The notes beneath the pieces are model-generated. The model was not told the origin of the DNA and did no database searches. It saw only the letters and a list, made by a program, of their open reading frames with translations. Position numbers and translations under genes: made by a program. Below, in pieces: positions 5,401 through 7,427 of a DNA stretch of 7,427 bases; positions within the stretch are counted from its first letter, which is position 1, and each line of letters opens with the position of its first letter. The stretch lies in assembly GCA_029934215.1 (NCBI GenBank), contig JAOZMR010000139.1:1-7427 (forward strand), written 5' to 3'. Source of the DNA: Pontiellaceae bacterium (GTDB lineage Bacteria > Verrucomicrobiota > Kiritimatiellia > Kiritimatiellales > Tichowtungiaceae).

Positions 5401-6649
5401 CCCAATATGGTTCAGTCTGCTTTCCTGTCATCCAGAACTTGTACTCATCGAAAGATACATTGTACACAGGCACATCGAGCTTATCCAATTCCTTTTCCAA
5501 GAATGTAAAATATTCTTCACCGGCAGCCGTTCGGTAATCAATAGGATTTTCCTGAATGATGTGAGTATCTGACAATGTGAGTGCAAAATGCTTTTGTACA
5601 AACCGTTTTGTTTGAACATCAGTCATCTCAGGCAAGGCGTAAAGACGGATATTGTCATAATTATTGGAATATTCAAAGCCCTCATTTGAAGTCTCTCCAA
5701 GTTTGACAATCACAGATGAGTTTGGCGGAGAAAAAACGAACCCGCTCGTGACCCATCCTGTTTGTGCCATTTGCATTAAAATAGTTTTTTTGGCAAGTAC
5801 AGCATTATCAGTATTAAGCACACTTGCAACAGGAGGAATCAGACCAATTTCGTTTTTGGCATCAAATAGAAATAAATATCTCTGCTGTGAATTCAGGTTC
5901 TTTACAATTTGTTGATTTAACTTATGTTTAACATTATAGATTCTGAGAAAATGATGTGCATCGCTTGGGAGAAAGTGAAATGCATCAATACAGGAACGAT
6001 CACGTTGTAAACAATCCTTTTTCTGAACAATTACGGAATCAAACTCAGGATAATGGAGCCATTTAGGCAAGTTCTTATAGAAAACATCCACTATACCACC
6101 TCTAATCGCCCAACTATATATGTTATACTGAATTTTTGATATTTCTTCTATAGATAATGGCTTAGAACCTATTTCAAGAGCTTTTTTGTTATGGTCATTA
6201 AGAATATTTTCAAAACGAATCTGATTCCATTTGCCCACGCGAGTCGAAATAACGTATGTAAGATACGCAAAATCACCATACTTCTTATTCTGGTGAAACC
6301 AGTGATCTCCAGAACCACTAAGCACATACGTCAACCGAGAGACATTTTTACCCTCTTGATCATAAAATTCAAAATATATTATACTTTTGGCGAGTTTCCC
6401 TTTCACAGTTTTAGGATAATAATCAAATTCAAAGGGAGTTTGAATATATTTCTTATCCATCTCGAAAGTTATTAAGCGATTATTTTTTGGATGAACGTTG
6501 GCTTGTTTATCAAGCTTCCATCCTTTTAACCCTTTTTCAAAGGAACCGTTTGAAATAAGATTTTCAAGTGCATGTGCAGGAAAAAGCCAAATTAGAAAAA
6601 TAATAGGGCAAGCATAGAATAAAAATTTGGAATAGAGTTGTAACAGCAT
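2447..6649 (-). CDS. Exported CotH-kinase / right-handed beta-helix fusion protein
   Basis: This 1400-residue protein starts with a signal peptide (hydrophobic 9-23, AHA at 25-27, likely cleavage after A27). Residues 28-200 open with NLISNGSFEKGLKGW, a carbohydrate-binding-module-like beta-sandwich start. Residues 225-338 end in YDNIRLY, again CBM-like. The CotH kinase-like domain spans about 390-690: KMKTRG (442-447), RLKSLRIDLKK (456-466), IGIYW (512-516), a WNAHSFLLGSTHQDPSHN stretch with D614, H617 and N618, and IMPWD with D636. The two aspartates sit where the metal-binding and catalytic aspartates of Bacillus CotH are expected. Residues 700-1010 look like beta-rich linkers without a family I recognise. 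Residues 1035-1300 form a right-handed parallel beta-helix with 22-24-residue rungs. A basic patch (1335-1342) and a short tail follow. AAGGA (6659-6663) lies 9 bases before the ATG. The gene heads the VTC/DUF4956 operon. The target of phosphorylation is unknown. Confidence 0.88.
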   Translation of the reverse strand: MLLQLYSKFLFYACPIIFLIWLFPAHALENLISNGSFEKGLKGWKLDKQANVHPKNNRLITFEMDKKYIQTPFEFDYYPKTVKGKLAKSIIYFEFYDQEGKNVSRLTYVLSGSGDHWFHQNKKYGDFAYLTYVISTRVGKWNQIRFENILNDHNKKALEIGSKPLSIEEISKIQYNIYSWAIRGGIVDVFYKNLPKWLHYPEFDSVIVQKKDCLQRDRSCIDAFHFLPSDAHHFLRIYNVKHKLNQQIVKNLNSQQRYLFLFDAKNEIGLIPPVASVLNTDNAVLAKKTILMQMAQTGWVTSGFVFSPPNSSVIVKLGETSNEGFEYSNNYDNIRLYALPEMTDVQTKRFVQKHFALTLSDTHIIQENPIDYRTAAGEEYFTFLEKELDKLDVPVYNVSFDEYKFWMTGKQTEPYWGYRIRNKYKTRPSAKLNINGIVRDVKMKTRGTMSYHHASRLKSLRIDLKKNTRIDFLRPCTRTYLGEAFSYELAKYMGLLSIRNEFIYLTINHKPIGIYWQITRDKADLELQRKPQGYLIGLKRGGRYLFDYFDEHWKLYANLEEKRYKRKYPPGKLVNDIFSFLKNNNIQAAREFIDVEQLLKWNAHSFLLGSTHQDPSHNIMLYWDSSRGILEIMPWDVRFGMSSDLGVPDIEKPFMENSLFFIHYNPVADVFLNNFLNYNRRNRILWQYVKNTDLLVNAKRTFDSLYEQTKPGFQRTRDFECPHNPSFTLDIVPYSTIDAMILKIWNVFQLRFKRLRQYLAFNNHFDLEITRFQTEPNSEYEHLRLNIAPVKNNFISSTQVEKIVLKNHQRLKDVKLVDLHSGQKWHIDIRENGVIPIHRHLVSDAFLSFKIIALWRDQYNRILTKLHNDPDAISFLKNQYGELQPKQRIYNIKKKSLDDVAIRNRIISILRTSGEIIEKQRLTLELTFKRIPGIDVKNDISVILKNAVTDAQIPFDNVVYHEVANKPKHLNIQPATVRFEQAENKKIEVAQEHSVFDSPDAINRTRAEFLMLHSYFKPLDSAGQIMMPEGEYAIRENIIIPKNMELIIAPGAVLRFGPDVSLISYGKIRAVGTQEKPIIFTSMTKTKSWGVVGLLRENAFGEFEHCIFERGGEAYINGVYFSGMLAAHYSDINVENSKFQYASVKNGDDAINIKYGLAKIEHSFFYRNGKDAIDLDFAKKGSAIEKNYFLNNGNDSVDISGSNVIIRDNIIEGSKDKGISIGEESKILIVNNIIKRNQIGIVAKDLSYVTIENNNFLSNTIGIAAYNKKMIFGGGHVSVYNSLFQNNGTDIGVEIIPENDNVRTQEKKYKSDIVVYNSKCRFSNSVRKIVVREPKKKKRGKKALIKAYLEDSLADYGYKFALLSTNGKISALKEDDFSFKELPVGLLNSPLSESEIPFYK

Positions 6650-6658
6650 AAATATTTT

Positions 6659-6663
6659 TCCTT
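6659..6663 (-). promoter_or_regulatory. Ribosome binding site of the CotH-domain gene
   Basis: AAGGA on the minus strand lies 9 bases upstream of the ATG at 6649, which directly begins a typical signal peptide. Site and signal peptide together support this start. Confidence 0.5.
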
Positions 6664-6687
6664 ATTGAATTATGGTTATTAGAAATA

Positions 6688-6716
6688 AACATTTAATAAA
6701 ACACAAAACCTGTCAA
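6688..6716 (-). promoter_or_regulatory. Candidate sigma-70 promoter for the CotH-VTC-DUF4956 operon
   Basis: The minus strand has a perfect TTGACA (-35) at 6711-6716. Seventeen bases later comes AATGTT (6688-6693), a weak -10 with 3 of 6 consensus bases. It lies between the transposase remnant and the CotH gene, about 40 bases before the start codon, so position fits. The weak -10 and the AT-rich background make this only a candidate. Confidence 0.25.
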
Positions 6717-6740
6717 GTTTGGCTTTAAAAGTTTCATTCC

Positions 6741-6857
6741 TTAGTCAATAGTTCGGACAGTTTTACACATTAATGTCGTCATTAAAACGATAAGAAATTT
6801 TCTTTGAGGTTCGCCTATATTTGACATTTTTTGTAAAGTATTTTCTAATATTTGCAT
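6741..6857 (-). pseudogene. Transposase N-terminal remnant (IS4-like DDE type)
   Basis: A 38-codon frame with its own ribosome binding site (AAAAGGA at 6863-6869, 5 bases before the ATG at 6857) reads MQILENTLQKMSNIGEPQRK, then FLIVLMTTLMCKTVRTID and a stop. The block IG-x-PQRKFL-hydrophobic-x-L-x-T-x-L is the opening of a common group of DDE transposases, where it is usually followed by a RGRVNF-type motif. Here the sequence leaves the family right after LMC and stops 8 codons later. Everything carrying the catalytic residues is missing. It sits in the 247-base gap between the SGNH hydrolase and the CotH operon. I infer a deleted insertion sequence. Family assignment is from memory of the motif only. 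Confidence 0.5.
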
Positions 6858-6896
6858 GGGAATCCTTTTGGAAATACCGAGAATATTCATGAGCTA

Positions 6897-7427
6897 TCAT
6901 TCTTTGTATAGAGTATTTATCTTATTTGCCAAATTTTTTGCCAATATTTTATTACCTTTTGGATATAAATGAACCGTATCCATTAATAATTCTTGAGGAG
7001 AATATGGGGCAAAAAAATCAATATCGACAAAATGTACATTCTCTGGAAATTGTTTTGCAACTTTTTGTAATGATTTATATTTTAAATAAAAATCATAATT
7101 GATTACTTTGTAAAGTTCTAACTTGGATGACTTGATATATTCTTCATGATTCATAGAATTTTTGAATTTTAAAAGTGAAACATAATGATTGGTGTATTCA
7201 GGAACCAATAAAACCATCATGTCGTTATTTTTGGAACGTAAATATTCTATTATACCTATAATGCTACTTTCAAAAGATTGTTGGCTTTTTTGAAATTTTT
7301 TAGGTTCAAAAAAGGTTTCTTTCAAAAGCTGCTTATTTATAATTTTTTCTGATCTTGTTGAGGACAGTAATAAAGACAAATTTCTTGCCAGTAATGAATA
7401 CTTAATTAGAGGAAAGTTTTCAGTGTT
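6897..7427 (-). CDS. SGNH/GDSL-type hydrolase, C-terminal part (5' end outside window)
   Basis: About 176 codons are visible and the frame is open to the right edge (it begins ...TENFPLIKYSLLARNLS), so this is the C-terminal part of a longer protein and the TTG at 7379 is not its start. Near the C-terminus is MDTVHLYPKGNKILAKNLANKI, matching the last SGNH-hydrolase block: DxxH supplies the catalytic Asp and His, followed by G and a terminal helix. Before it, MMVLLVPEYTNHY is the central strand with the usual hydrophobic-P pattern. The blocks holding the nucleophilic Ser, Gly and Asn lie outside the window. Such proteins often work with MBOAT acyltransferases in acetylating surface polysaccharides, as lipases, or as cell-envelope esterases; nothing visible here decides among these. 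The CotH operon lies downstream on the same strand after a 247-base gap, so co-transcription is possible but not shown. Confidence 0.65.
   Translation of the reverse strand, partial: NTENFPLIKYSLLARNLSLLLSSTRSEKIINKQLLKETFFEPKKFQKSQQSFESSIIGIIEYLRSKNNDMMVLLVPEYTNHYVSLLKFKNSMNHEEYIKSSKLELYKVINYDFYLKYKSLQKVAKQFPENVHFVDIDFFAPYSPQELLMDTVHLYPKGNKILAKNLANKINTLYKE

Noticed and set aside
5291..5915. Several plus-strand open frames of 60-93 codons, and similar ones at 6191-6475
   Set aside because: They are antisense to the well-supported CotH-domain gene and show no family motif.
6607..6609. Lipoprotein signal at C14 of the CotH-domain protein
   Set aside because: The residues before the cysteine (FYA) do not form a lipobox, and an AHA signal-peptidase I site follows at 25-27.
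7377..7379. TTG at 7379 as the start of the SGNH hydrolase
   Set aside because: The frame stays open with protein-like sequence to the window edge, and the N-terminal catalytic blocks would be missing.
1..7427. CRISPR array, tRNA or rRNA genes
   Set aside because: No regularly spaced direct repeats and no tRNA cloverleaf or rRNA-like stretch were found by eye.

Overview
The window is AT-rich (about one third G+C by eye). Every gene I can support reads on the minus strand, so transcription runs from the right edge to the left. A DUF29 gene, a VTC/CotH cluster and many short inverted-repeat elements next to broken genes suggest a large, repeat-laden genome. A filamentous or giant sulfur bacterium of the Beggiatoa/Thiomargarita kind (Gammaproteobacteria, Thiotrichales) fits best. 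A cyanobacterium or a multicellular magnetotactic deltaproteobacterium is not excluded. This placement is inference from gene content and repeat style.

Right part (6741-7427): the C-terminal part of an SGNH/GDSL-type hydrolase runs in from the right edge. Behind it, in the gap before the next gene, lies a 38-codon remnant of a transposase N-terminus that still has its own ribosome binding site.

Centre (1001-6649): a tight three-gene operon. First is a 1400-residue exported protein with carbohydrate-binding-like N-terminal regions, a CotH-type kinase domain and a right-handed beta-helix. Its stop codon overlaps the start of a VTC-domain (polyphosphate-polymerase-type) protein. Ten bases later comes a DUF4956 membrane protein. 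CotH, VTC and DUF4956 genes are, to my recollection, often neighbours in other bacteria, but their joint function is not established. A reasonable guess is a surface-modification machine in which the VTC enzyme works at the inner face of a DUF4956 membrane partner and the CotH protein acts outside.

Left part (1-1000): eroded DNA. Two short inverted-repeat elements of different length and interior (104-200 and 788-928) share nearly the same terminal motif (AGCAAGCGTA and its complement). They flank an apparently intact DUF29 gene and a frameshifted scrap of an NAD-dependent epimerase. A scrap of a SAM-dependent methyltransferase abuts the outer side of the left element. The stretch 929-1000, between the right element and the operon end, holds only a short open frame of unknown origin.
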